Under the pieces are notes generated by a model, which was given only the letters and a program-made list of their open reading frames with translations, had not been told where the DNA came from and ran no database searches. Shown here one piece after another: positions 16,808-24,061 of a DNA stretch of 37,212 nt. The position numbers were made by a program, and so were the translations under genes. The stretch comes from DAOUBP01 sp034432655. GTDB taxonomy: Bacteria; Chloroflexota; Anaerolineae; CG2-30-64-16. Where the stretch lies: the NCBI GenBank assembly GCA_034432655.1, contig DAOUBP010000163.1, forward strand, positions 1-37,212, in the 5' to 3' direction. Every line of letters starts with the position of its first letter. Position 1 is the stretch's first letter.

Positions 16808-17734
16808 TCAGTTACCCAGACTGCGCAGGCGGTGATCAAGTGCTTGTGCAGTCTGCTGGCCATGGGCATGAAAGTGTCCCTTGCACCAGTCAGGGCCGAA
16901 CTCCGATTCGTGCGGGTTCGCGCTGGCGGCCCCCTGCTGGCTCAGTTTTTTGAGTTTTCGTTGCATCTCCGAACATTCCAGCCAGCCCCCCAGCGGGGTG
17001 CGCAGGACGGCCTCGGCCAGAGCGCGCCATCTGGCACCGGTTGCCACGTCCGTCGGCATGGGCCTGGGCAGGCCAACGGCGTTCGGAAGCCACTCTTCGA
17101 CCCATGGGTTGAGTTCGCGCATGCGCTGGTAGAGCATGTAGCCGGTCAACGGCACCATTTGGGCCATTTCGCGGGCCGTGTAGAGGCTGTGTTCTCTCAT
17201 CACCAGCGCGCGTTCCGAAATAAAGTAGTTCGGACAAATGATGTCTCCCCGACGGGCAGCCAAACGCACCAAACCGATGACCAGCCCCCGGCACAACCAT
17301 AGCCGTCCCGCTTCGGTAACGATCAGGTAATCCAGATCGTCTCCAGCTTCGGAGTTGTCTACCGACAGCGCGCCGGTGACGGCTACCATCCGAACAAAGG
17401 GCAACGATGCGATGCGGCGGCCCCAGAAGATGGCTTTTTCCCACAGCACCGTGGATGTGCGCGCCCGACGCAGGCGCGTCTCGACGATCGCCTCTCGGCC
17501 GGGCAAGGTGTAGTAATCGCCGACCCGGGTCAACCGCTGGGGCGTCAGATGCGGGTCGGACAGCGCAGCACACACCTCATCAAGGGTGACCCGCCAGCGG
17601 ATGAGGTAGCGATGGATCTCCTCGGCCTTCAGCGGATACTGGAAGATATCAGAGTACGCGACGGTTTGCACGATGGCATCGTGCAGTGTAGCCGGCCGTT
17701 CGCTGAAATCAAACAGGGCATTTGCGGTGGCCAT
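16808..17734 (-). CDS. Predicted nucleotidyltransferase-fold protein of unknown function
   Basis: A 308-residue protein I do not firmly recognise. Residues 20-90 look like a winged-helix-type segment. Residues 115-140 carry TGALSVDNSEAGDDLDYLIV, which resembles the G-S/A...D-x-D core of minimal nucleotidyltransferases with Asp133 and Asp135 as candidate metal ligands. The C-terminal 80 residues are basic and polar. The ribosome site TAGGGAG precedes the ATG at 17734. It heads the gene run that leads through the radical SAM protein to the oxidase and is driven by a strong promoter at 17840-17868. A role in modifying a small molecule or protein with the radical SAM partner is only a guess. Confidence 0.6.
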   Translation of the reverse strand: MATANALFDFSERPATLHDAIVQTVAYSDIFQYPLKAEEIHRYLIRWRVTLDEVCAALSDPHLTPQRLTRVGDYYTLPGREAIVETRLRRARTSTVLWEKAIFWGRRIASLPFVRMVAVTGALSVDNSEAGDDLDYLIVTEAGRLWLCRGLVIGLVRLAARRGDIICPNYFISERALVMREHSLYTAREMAQMVPLTGYMLYQRMRELNPWVEEWLPNAVGLPRPMPTDVATGARWRALAEAVLRTPLGGWLECSEMQRKLKKLSQQGAASANPHESEFGPDWCKGHFHAHGQQTAQALDHRLRSLGN

Positions 17735-17839
17735 AACTCCCTATCCCGGCAAGGCCGTCGCGCACATTCTTTCTAATGATAAAATGAAGCGCAAACAACG
17801 TACAAAACAGAATCACACCCGAATTACGATGTCAGCGCT

Positions 17840-17868
17840 AGTGTAGAGGAAGAAAGGCAGTATGTCAA
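17840..17868 (-). promoter_or_regulatory. Promoter of the radical SAM / oxidase gene run
   Basis: TTGACA (17863-17868), a 17-base spacer and TACACT (17840-17845). The -35 box contains the TGA stop of the upstream DUF89 gene, the same arrangement as at 6948-6976. It is followed by an untranslated leader of about 100 bases. A second, weaker AT-rich candidate lies nearer the gene (TATCAT at about 17776). Confidence 0.75.
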
Positions 17869-19103
17869 ACTGACATCTCAACCGAGAAAAACTGGATGAC
17901 CCCGCGGCGGCCGTTGACCAGCCAGGAAGGGTCTTCGGCATCCAGGCGTGCCGCGTCATCCGGGCCCAGCCCGACGATCAGCTCTGCTTTCAGCGTGCGC
18001 AGCGCCACCAGTGAAGCTGGGAAGTAGCTGACGGCCTCGCTGAAAGGCGTGGTAAAGGGCCAATGCGCGTCTCCCAGCAGACGGCGATAGTTGGCATCCC
18101 CCTTGAGGATCACCAGGTCCATGGCTGCCAGAGCCTCAAACAGGTCAGCGGGCAACTGGAAGTAGAAGAGGCTGGTGGTATAGAACCAGTGTGTCTGCGG
18201 GATCAACTCCCCTGCTGCAATGTGCCCGTCAATTCGATAGGCCAGTTTGCGCGCCGGCCCGCCGGCTGCGACCAGGGCATCCAGGCCGGCCAGCAGATCG
18301 GCAGGCATGGCATCGGAGACGAAGAAGGGCTGCGGTTTCAGGTGAAAGTGGATTTCCGTGGCCAAACCAGCAGTCAACAAGAAGTCGCTCAGGATCAGGT
18401 CCATGAGCAGTTCGGTGCCCGCGTTATCGGTGATGATGGCGATGCGGCTGCCACCCCGGGCCTGCAGGAAGTCCCACAGGGCCTGGCTGTCGTCGGCCAA
18501 CAGGTTCCGGCGTTCCTGGCCTGGGTCCGCCGTTGCGCCCAGATGCGCCGCCAGGCTGTAACTCAGATCTACCCGGTTGCCCCACAAGCAAGCGTACAAC
18601 AGCCGGCGAAAGCGTGTCTCGGGGTCGGCCGGCAGGTCGGCGGTCAGGGCGTTGACCGCGGCCGGGCCGGCCTCGGGTCGCCATTCGCGCGCTTTGATCG
18701 GCCCGTAAGGGTCCACCTGATGCCAGGGGCCAGGCTGAAAGTAGCGTGTGCCTTCCAGGATGCGCCGGTAGAAGTAGGCCTCGGCCCAATACCAGGGCAC
18801 GTCCAGCCACGAACGGCCGATGTACGGCGCAACAGAGGCGGCCCAAAAGTCGGCGTCCGGCGCTTCCTCTTGCAGCGGACGGATGGTGCCTGTTGCGATC
18901 TCGTGCCCAAGCGCCTGCAGTGCTGCGACGATCTCTGGTGGGAATTCATTGGCGGCGATGGTCTCCGCCAGAATGCCTGGCACACGGGACGTGAGGGTGT
19001 ATTGCGCAAACGAGCCGGGATCGGAGGTCATGATCGGCGGCGGCAGGCGCGCCGGATCAAGACGGCAGGGCGGCAAAGTAAAGGTGTTCAATCTTGGGTG
19101 CAC
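17865..19103 (-). CDS. DUF89/ARMT1-like damage-control phosphatase
   Basis: A 412-residue protein of the DUF89 (ARMT1) family, metal-dependent phosphatases that remove damaged or excess sugar and nucleotide phosphates. Visible family motifs are SDPGSFAQYT near the N-terminus, the metal-binding DNAGTELLMD (Asp-Asn pair), LKGDANYRRL, and LKAELIVGL near the C-terminus. The true substrate is open; related enzymes act on fructose-1-phosphate and similar compounds. A GTG at 19103 is chosen because the PPP segment before the SDPGSF motif looks conserved; an ATG at 19031 is the alternative. It lies 23 bases after the ferredoxin-like gene, probably in one operon. Confidence 0.82.
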   Translation of the reverse strand: MHPRLNTFTLPPCRLDPARLPPPIMTSDPGSFAQYTLTSRVPGILAETIAANEFPPEIVAALQALGHEIATGTIRPLQEEAPDADFWAASVAPYIGRSWLDVPWYWAEAYFYRRILEGTRYFQPGPWHQVDPYGPIKAREWRPEAGPAAVNALTADLPADPETRFRRLLYACLWGNRVDLSYSLAAHLGATADPGQERRNLLADDSQALWDFLQARGGSRIAIITDNAGTELLMDLILSDFLLTAGLATEIHFHLKPQPFFVSDAMPADLLAGLDALVAAGGPARKLAYRIDGHIAAGELIPQTHWFYTTSLFYFQLPADLFEALAAMDLVILKGDANYRRLLGDAHWPFTTPFSEAVSYFPASLVALRTLKAELIVGLGPDDAARLDAEDPSWLVNGRRGVIQFFSVEMSV

Positions 19104-19126
19104 TTGTTACTTACCAGACATCGAAT

Positions 19127-20191
19127 TCATACGGTGGTATGTTGCAACAAGGTATTGATCTCCAGTGGGATGCCCTTCCGCTCGTCGCGGGCCAACGTGA
19201 GCGCGGCCTGCGGGCACGCATCCACACAGACGCCGCAACCCATGCATCTGTCAAAATCCACCACGGATCGCCCCCCGTCCAGCGCCAGGGCATGGAACTG
19301 ACAGACGTCCACACAGGTCCCGCAGCCTGCGCACAGATCGGCATCGGCTTGACACACATAGCCGGAGGCTGCCAGCATCGGCACGCCGTGGCGATGTGCC
19401 TGCATGGCACCGCAGCAGCAGTCGCAGCAGTTGCAGATGGCGTAAAATCGCCCCAACATGGCGTCCTTGAAAAACGCATGGTGCACATGGCCGCGCGCGT
19501 GCTCGGCCGCCAGGATCTCGGTCGCCTCATCGGCGGTGATCCAGCGCGAGCGGCGGGGATGGTGTTCGATGACGAAACTTGCAAACGGCTCGCCGACGAT
19601 CAGGCAGACATCCAGCGGCAGGCACGGATTGGGCCGTGACACGCGACAAGGGCATTCCAGTGCCACGATGTGATCGGGGTTTTTCAGCACGATGTCGCGC
19701 GCCAGGGCATAGGGGATCACGCGCTCCAGGTCGCCGAGGTCTACATCCCGGTTCACCGTAACCAGTTGCCGGGCAGCCTCCAGTGTCACCACCTTGCCGT
19801 GGTAAGTATCGGCGAAAGTGATGTGGCCGTCAGAAACTGCGGACGTCGGGGCTTGCTCCGGCACAGAGCCCTGCGACCCGGCAGAGGCCTGCGGCTCCCG
19901 ACTGCGACGTCCGTCTGTCATCGCCTCCTGCAACTCGAGCGATCGCTCCGAGAAGGGTGGCGTGCGGCGCGGCTGTGCTGTTTTACGGGTCAGCAGGCGA
20001 TCAAACCAGGCGATGATGGGCTTGGCCCGTTTGGCCAGCGGGTGCTCGCCGGTCGCAATGCCGATGTACAGGTAAGGCCAGCGCGCATAGACATAGCCGT
20101 GCAGCCAGTCGAACAAGGAGTAACCCGGCAGGCGGCGCGCCTCGCGCATGAAGGCGCGCGTTGAGGGGGCGGGCAGGAAGGGCAATCTCAT
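19127..20191 (-). CDS. Cys-rich 2[4Fe-4S] ferredoxin-like protein
   Basis: A 354-residue protein. The C-terminal part has two ferredoxin motifs (Cys287/290/293/297 and Cys316/319/322/326) for [4Fe-4S] clusters. Before these are two more cysteine groups: ECPCR with later PC and DVC (Cys180, 182, 190, 196) and the unusual CNCCDCCCG cluster (Cys253-260). These may bind an extra Fe-S cluster or another metal. The N-terminal 70 residues are hydrophobic in parts but hold no clear helix. Residues 92-121 look like a low-complexity in-frame insert. The partner and reaction are unknown; it shares an operon with the DUF89 gene. GAGGAG precedes the ATG at 20191. Confidence 0.8.
   Translation of the reverse strand: MRLPFLPAPSTRAFMREARRLPGYSLFDWLHGYVYARWPYLYIGIATGEHPLAKRAKPIIAWFDRLLTRKTAQPRRTPPFSERSLELQEAMTDGRRSREPQASAGSQGSVPEQAPTSAVSDGHITFADTYHGKVVTLEAARQLVTVNRDVDLGDLERVIPYALARDIVLKNPDHIVALECPCRVSRPNPCLPLDVCLIVGEPFASFVIEHHPRRSRWITADEATEILAAEHARGHVHHAFFKDAMLGRFYAICNCCDCCCGAMQAHRHGVPMLAASGYVCQADADLCAGCGTCVDVCQFHALALDGGRSVVDFDRCMGCGVCVDACPQAALTLARDERKGIPLEINTLLQHTTV
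19825..19920 (-). repeat. Probable in-frame repeat insert in the ferredoxin-like gene
   Basis: This stretch codes for a Gly/Ser/Ala/Pro/Gln-rich segment between two conserved-looking parts. On the minus strand GGACGTCG near the start and CGACGTCC near the end form an imperfect inverted repeat. The size and frame suit an inserted mini-element, but a natural linker cannot be excluded. Confidence 0.4.
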
Positions 20192-20303
20192 GGCGCCATC
20201 TCCTCGTCTGAGTTTACCAAACGCGCTGGCAGAAACCGGCTACCATTCTACCCCGACCGGCCGTTTGGGACAAATAGCATCAGTTGAATCGGAAGCCAGC
20301 TTC

Positions 20304-20333
20304 TTGAGAGGAAAGGGGTTGCGTTGCTATTCT
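20304..20333 (+). promoter_or_regulatory. Candidate promoter of the rhodanese gene
   Basis: TTGAGA (20304-20309), an 18-base spacer and TATTCT (20328-20333), with TGC before the -10. The remaining 20192-20303 spacer shows no clear signal apart from the divergent ferredoxin ribosome site. Confidence 0.5.
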
Positions 20334-20348
20334 ATCGCTCTGAAAAAG

Positions 20349-20388
20349 ACGGACGCCAGGCTATCCCGCACCAAGTTGCGGCGTCCGT
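20349..20388 (+). repeat. Structured hairpin in the rhodanese leader
   Basis: ACGGACGCC (20349-20357) pairs perfectly with 20380-20388; inside it a smaller CCGCA/TGCGG hairpin is possible. It starts at the expected transcription start and ends 25 bases before the ATG. It does not match any riboswitch class I know, and may be a REP-like element or an attenuator. Confidence 0.5.
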
Positions 20389-20412
20389 TTGCATCTGGAC
20401 AAGGAGAATGAC

Positions 20413-20835
20413 ATGGGCTTATTTGATTCATTGCGCAAAGCCTTCGCCAGGCCGGCAGCAGCTCCTTCGCCGGCGGCATCGGCACCTCAGCCGCCGGAGC
20501 CCGCGGAAGTGCGCGTCCCGGAAATCACGGCCACCGAACTGATGGCAGAACTGCGGAGCGGCAACGGCCACAAGCCGTTTCTGTTGGACTGTCGAGAACA
20601 CTTTGAGCGTCGGCAGGGTCACATCCCGGACAATCTGCATATCCCGATGAACCACATCCCTTACCGTCTGGCCGAACTTGACCCGGCAGCCGATATCGTG
20701 GTGTATTGTGCGCACGGCAACCGCTCCTACGGCGTGGCCGGTTGGCTGATCCAACAGGGCTTTACGGCGCGCAGCCTGAAGGGCGGCATCGTGGAATGGC
20801 AGCTGCGCGGGGGTGAGGTGGCACGCGAAGGGTGA
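20413..20835 (+). CDS. Rhodanese-domain sulfurtransferase
   Basis: A 140-residue protein with an N-terminal Ala/Pro-rich stretch (about 12-35) and one rhodanese domain (about 36-135). The active loop CAHGNRS has catalytic Cys99 that carries a persulfide; LLDCRE and GHIPDNLHIP are typical rhodanese segments. The six-residue loop after Cys is usual for single-domain sulfurtransferases (GlpE/PspE type). The ATG at 20413 has AAGGAG six bases before it; the upstream TTG reading is rejected. It precedes a small unknown gene that may be co-transcribed. Confidence 0.9.
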   Translation: MGLFDSLRKAFARPAAAPSPAASAPQPPEPAEVRVPEITATELMAELRSGNGHKPFLLDCREHFERRQGHIPDNLHIPMNHIPYRLAELDPAADIVVYCAHGNRSYGVAGWLIQQGFTARSLKGGIVEWQLRGGEVAREG

Positions 20836-20848
20836 GAGGATCGAGGAA

Positions 20849-21106
20849 ATGGGAGATGTCGCCATGTGGCATCGGCTCAGCGGCCTGCCCGACAACGTCA
20901 CCGACGAGGGTGAGGTGGTGCGTGATGAGCCGGGCAGGCAGTTGAGCGCCGACAAGGAACAGCTGCGATCGTTGATCGCCCGCCTGCGCCGGGCCGATGC
21001 GCCCCCCGAGGCGCAGGCCCTGGCACGGCTGGCTGCCAGCTATCTGCTGGCCGGGGATGTGGAGACCGCCCGGCGCTACGCGGCGCGGGCGGAAGCGTCC
21101 TGTTAG
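20849..21106 (+). CDS. Small hypothetical protein with TPR-like C-terminus
   Basis: An 85-residue acidic protein I do not recognise. The C-terminal half (DKEQLRSLIARLR through ARRYAARAE) is helical with Ala/Leu spacing like one TPR hairpin. The start could be 20849 (GAGG just before), 20864 (GGGAG before) or a GTG at 20813 that overlaps rhodanese. It lies 13 bases after rhodanese, and its stop is 4 bases from the stop of convergent proS, leaving no room for a terminator. Confidence 0.55.
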   Translation: MGDVAMWHRLSGLPDNVTDEGEVVRDEPGRQLSADKEQLRSLIARLRRADAPPEAQALARLAASYLLAGDVETARRYAARAEASC

Positions 21107-21110
21107 TCTT

Positions 21111-22559
21111 TCAATACGCCCTGGCAAAGATCGCTACCTGTTTCGTCCGCTTCCCCGTGTAGAAGCAGACCCCTTCTCCTTCTGGCGGGTCGAAGGGCAG
21201 ACAACGGATGGTCGCTTTGGTTGCCTCCTTGATGGCATCCTCGTCCTCGCCTGTGCCGGCCCAGTGCACGCGGATGAAACCGCCCTGGGATTCCAGCACC
21301 TCTTTGAATTCCTCGAAATTCTTCACCGTGCGGGTGTTGGCATCGCGAAACTCGGTGGCGCGGCGCAGCATGTTGGCCTGAATCGTGACCAACATCTCGC
21401 GCGCAGCCTCGGCTACGCCCGCCACAGGGATGCCGAAGGTTTTGCCTTCCTTGCCCGGCATGTCGCGGCGGGCGAAGACAACCGCGTTTTGCTCCACATC
21501 GCGCGGGCCGATCTCAATGCGCAGCGGCACCCCGCGCATCTCCCAGTCGTTGAACTTGAAACCGGCGCTGACCTCCTCGCGTGCGTCCAGTTTGACACGG
21601 ATGCCGACGCCCTTGAGGGCCGCAGTAACCTGGTCGGCCAGCCCGAACACCGCCGTGCGCTCTGCATCTTTGCGCCAGATCGGCACCACCACAACCTGGA
21701 TCGGCGCAAGCCGCGGGGGCAGCATCAGCCCCTGATCATCGCCGTGCGCCATGACGATCGCGCCGACCATGCGCGTGCTCAGGCCCCAGCTGGTGGTCCA
21801 GGCGTACTCCATCTCATTCCTCTGATTCAAGAACTTGATGTCGAACGCGCGGGCGAAGTTTTGGCCCAGGAAGTGGCTGGTGCCCGATTGCAGCGCCCAG
21901 CCGTTGCCCATCATCGCCTCGATGGTGGTGCTGTACACGGCGCCAGCGAACTTCTCGCGGTCGCTCTTGCGCCCCTGGATCACCGGAATAGCCGCCTCGT
22001 TGATCGCGAAGTCGGCGTAGACCCCCAGCATGCGCAGGGTCTCCTCTTCGGCCTCCTCTCGGGTGGCATGGGCCGTGTGGCCTTCTTGCCAGAGGAACTC
22101 GGTGGTGCGCAGGAAGAGCCGCGTCCGCATCTCCCAGCGCACCACGTTGGCCCATTGGTTGATCAAGAGCGGCAAATCACGATAAGATCGCACCCATTGG
22201 CTGTACATGTAACCGATGATCGTCTCGGATGTAGGTCGCACCACCAGCGGCTCCTCCAGCTTCTCGCCGCCGCCGTGGGTCACGACGGCGAGTTGCGGCG
22301 AGAACCCCTCAACGTGCTCGGCCTCTTTTTGGAGGAAGCTTAACGGGATGAAAAGGGGGAAGTAGGCGTTCACGTGGCCGGTTTCCTTGAACCGGCGGTC
22401 GAGCGCATCCCGGATGTTTTCCCACAAAGTGTAGCCGTAGGGCCTGATAACCATACACCCCTTGACCGGCGAGTAATCGGCCAGCTCGGCTTTTTGTACA
22501 ATTTCATTATACCAGCGTGAATAATCTTCGCTGCGTGGGGTTACCCCTTTTTCAGACAT
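21111..22559 (-). CDS. proS: Prolyl-tRNA synthetase, archaeal/eukaryotic type (ProS type 3)
   Basis: A 482-residue class II aminoacyl-tRNA synthetase that charges tRNA-Pro. The short form without an editing insert, the VVRPTSE motif, the RWEMRTRLFLRTTEFLWQEG motif 2 region, the GTSHFLG segment and the C-terminal zinc-type extension ending in Tyr (IFARAY) mark the type 3 class found in archaea, eukaryotes and some bacteria. The ATG at 22559 follows GGAGCAG. It is last in a run with the metallophosphoesterase and LOG-like genes, although a repeat tract separates it from the latter. Confidence 0.96.
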   Translation of the reverse strand: MSEKGVTPRSEDYSRWYNEIVQKAELADYSPVKGCMVIRPYGYTLWENIRDALDRRFKETGHVNAYFPLFIPLSFLQKEAEHVEGFSPQLAVVTHGGGEKLEEPLVVRPTSETIIGYMYSQWVRSYRDLPLLINQWANVVRWEMRTRLFLRTTEFLWQEGHTAHATREEAEEETLRMLGVYADFAINEAAIPVIQGRKSDREKFAGAVYSTTIEAMMGNGWALQSGTSHFLGQNFARAFDIKFLNQRNEMEYAWTTSWGLSTRMVGAIVMAHGDDQGLMLPPRLAPIQVVVVPIWRKDAERTAVFGLADQVTAALKGVGIRVKLDAREEVSAGFKFNDWEMRGVPLRIEIGPRDVEQNAVVFARRDMPGKEGKTFGIPVAGVAEAAREMLVTIQANMLRRATEFRDANTRTVKNFEEFKEVLESQGGFIRVHWAGTGEDEDAIKEATKATIRCLPFDPPEGEGVCFYTGKRTKQVAIFARAY

Positions 22560-22607
22560 TGTTCTGCTCCTGTCAGTCTTAGGAAACTCGGGACGATGAG
22601 TGTGTGA

Positions 22608-22657
22608 TGCGTATTGCGTACTGCGCCCTGCGTATTGCGTACTGCGTATTGCGTATT
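22608..22657. repeat. TGCGTATTGCGTACTGCG word-like tandem repeat
   Basis: Degenerate tandem copies of TGCGTATT/TGCGTACT fill the spacer between the LOG-like gene and proS. There are about seven 7-8-base units with one CCC interruption. No coding role is seen. Confidence 0.85.
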
Positions 22658-22679
22658 CGCCCTCCTACCCCGGCTGGAT

Positions 22680-23243
22680 TCAGCCCAGGGGCGGAGGGCC
22701 AGGAGGTGTTGGGGGCATCGTCAGTGCGGGCAAGACATCGGCCGGTGAGGTCACCACGCGGGCCAGCGCTGCAATTGTGCGGCCCAGGTCGGTGTAGTTC
22801 AGGAAGGCATCTACCAGCGGCTGCCAGTCGGCGCCCAGCAGCACCAGGGGCTTGCCGTTCAGCGCGCGTGTCTGGAGCAGGCTCCATGTCAGCGTCACTT
22901 CGGATAGGGTCCCGATGCCGCCGCGCACGGCCACAAAGCCGTCGGCGCGATCCAACATGATGGACAGGCGCTCCAGCAACGTGGGCGCTTTGATTTCTTC
23001 GGTGAGCCACGGGTTGGCCGGCAAAGGATCAAAGATGGCGCATGTGACGCCGATGACACGCCCTCCTGCCTCAGCCGCGCCGCGGCTCACGGCCGCCATG
23101 CTGCCGCCGTAACCGCCGCTGAGCACGGCATAGCCGGCGCGTGCCAGCAGCACGCCCAATTCATAAGCCTGGCGGTACAGGGGGCCGTCAGGCTCCCGTC
23201 GGGAACTGCCGAAAACAGCGATAGTGCGTTGGTCTTCTCTCAT
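22680..23243 (-). CDS. LOG family protein (TIGR00725-like, Rossmann fold)
   Basis: A 187-residue protein of the LOG / lysine-decarboxylase-like family. Many members are phosphoribohydrolases that release cytokinin-like bases or cleave nucleotide monophosphates. Visible are SGGYGGSMAAVSRGA (about 42-56) and the active-site segment RGGIGTLSE (107-115), where the usual Pro of PGGxGTxxE is Arg. The catalytic Glu115 remains. The last 15 residues are Pro-rich and end next to a repeat tract. It sits 18 bases after the metallophosphoesterase gene, in one operon. Confidence 0.82.
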   Translation of the reverse strand: MREDQRTIAVFGSSRREPDGPLYRQAYELGVLLARAGYAVLSGGYGGSMAAVSRGAAEAGGRVIGVTCAIFDPLPANPWLTEEIKAPTLLERLSIMLDRADGFVAVRGGIGTLSEVTLTWSLLQTRALNGKPLVLLGADWQPLVDAFLNYTDLGRTIAALARVVTSPADVLPALTMPPTPPGPPPLG

Positions 23244-23261
23244 GCATCAATCCATTGTTTA

Positions 23262-23942
23262 TCAGCGGCTGCTGCTGATCAACTGCCAGCTGCCATCGTC
23301 TCGTTGTGCCAGTTCGATGACGCGGTACCCGTATGTGTTCAGCACGTATGTCGTCCCGTACACTGTCTCGGTCGGCAAGCTGCGGTTGTACACATGCTGG
23401 TGGCCGTGGATCATCAGCAACGGGCGGGCGCGCCGCAGCAGCGTCAGATAGCTTTCAAACCCCTTGTGAGGAAGGTCCTCAGCATCGTGGATCCCGCGCG
23501 GCGGCGCGTGGGTGATCAAGATATCCAGATAGCGGCCATAGCGCAGCTTGTTCAGCAACAGCAGCGCGGTCAGGGCGCGAACCTGGCCGCGCACCTGGGC
23601 CTCGGTGTATTGAAAGCGCGCGCCGGGATTGTACTGCCGGCAACCCTCCAGGCCGGCCAGCAACAACCCCCGATAGTATGCCCGCCGGCGATGCAGGTTC
23701 ACCGCCCAACTGTACGCTGAAGTTGTGGTCACGGCTGCCCCGTCCCGCGGTCGTTCGGGCACCTTATCGTGGTTGCCGTGAATGTAATACAACGGCGCGT
23801 CCAGCGAACTGGCGATGTAATCCAGGTAGTAATCAGGCAGGTCACCGCACGCGAGGATCAGGTCTACGTTCCCGACCCGTTCGCGAATATAGGGGCCGTA
23901 AAGTACCGGCTCCACTTTGTCGCTGATGGTCAGGATCCGCAT
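23262..23942 (-). CDS. Calcineurin-like metallophosphoesterase
   Basis: A 226-residue cytoplasmic metallophosphoesterase. Motifs present are CGDLPD (Asp34), GNHD (56-59), ITHAPP and HGHQH near the C-terminus. The first motif reads SDKVE, so the His of the usual DxH is missing, which may alter one metal site. The family covers phosphodiesterases and phosphatases, and the substrate is unknown. It leads the run to LOG-like and proS genes from a good promoter at 24009-24038. Confidence 0.85.
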   Translation of the reverse strand: MRILTISDKVEPVLYGPYIRERVGNVDLILACGDLPDYYLDYIASSLDAPLYYIHGNHDKVPERPRDGAAVTTTSAYSWAVNLHRRRAYYRGLLLAGLEGCRQYNPGARFQYTEAQVRGQVRALTALLLLNKLRYGRYLDILITHAPPRGIHDAEDLPHKGFESYLTLLRRARPLLMIHGHQHVYNRSLPTETVYGTTYVLNTYGYRVIELAQRDDGSWQLISSSR

Positions 23943-24008
23943 GATTGCGCTGCGCCTTTTGCTCCGGGTGTGTTCGCCCTCAGGGCCACTTGCCTGCTAA
24001 CTGGAAAG

Positions 24009-24038
24009 AGTATAACACGTCGAGCGGGGAAGTGTCAA
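24009..24038 (-). promoter_or_regulatory. Promoter of the metallophosphoesterase-LOG-proS run
   Basis: TTGACA (24033-24038), an 18-base spacer and TATACT (24009-24014), about 65 bases before the first gene. Confidence 0.8.
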
Positions 24039-24061
24039 CGAAAGAGAGGATGGGGTTTTTC

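Noticed and set aside
18063..19301. A 412-codon plus-strand frame opposite the DUF89 gene
   Set aside because: It is a shadow of a recognisable minus-strand gene, without a ribosome site or motif.
21108..21110. Terminator between the small unknown gene and proS
   Set aside because: The convergent stops are four bases apart and no hairpin with T run is seen there.
22608..22657. CRISPR array
   Set aside because: The repeats are 7-8 bases, degenerate and without spacers, so they do not form an array.
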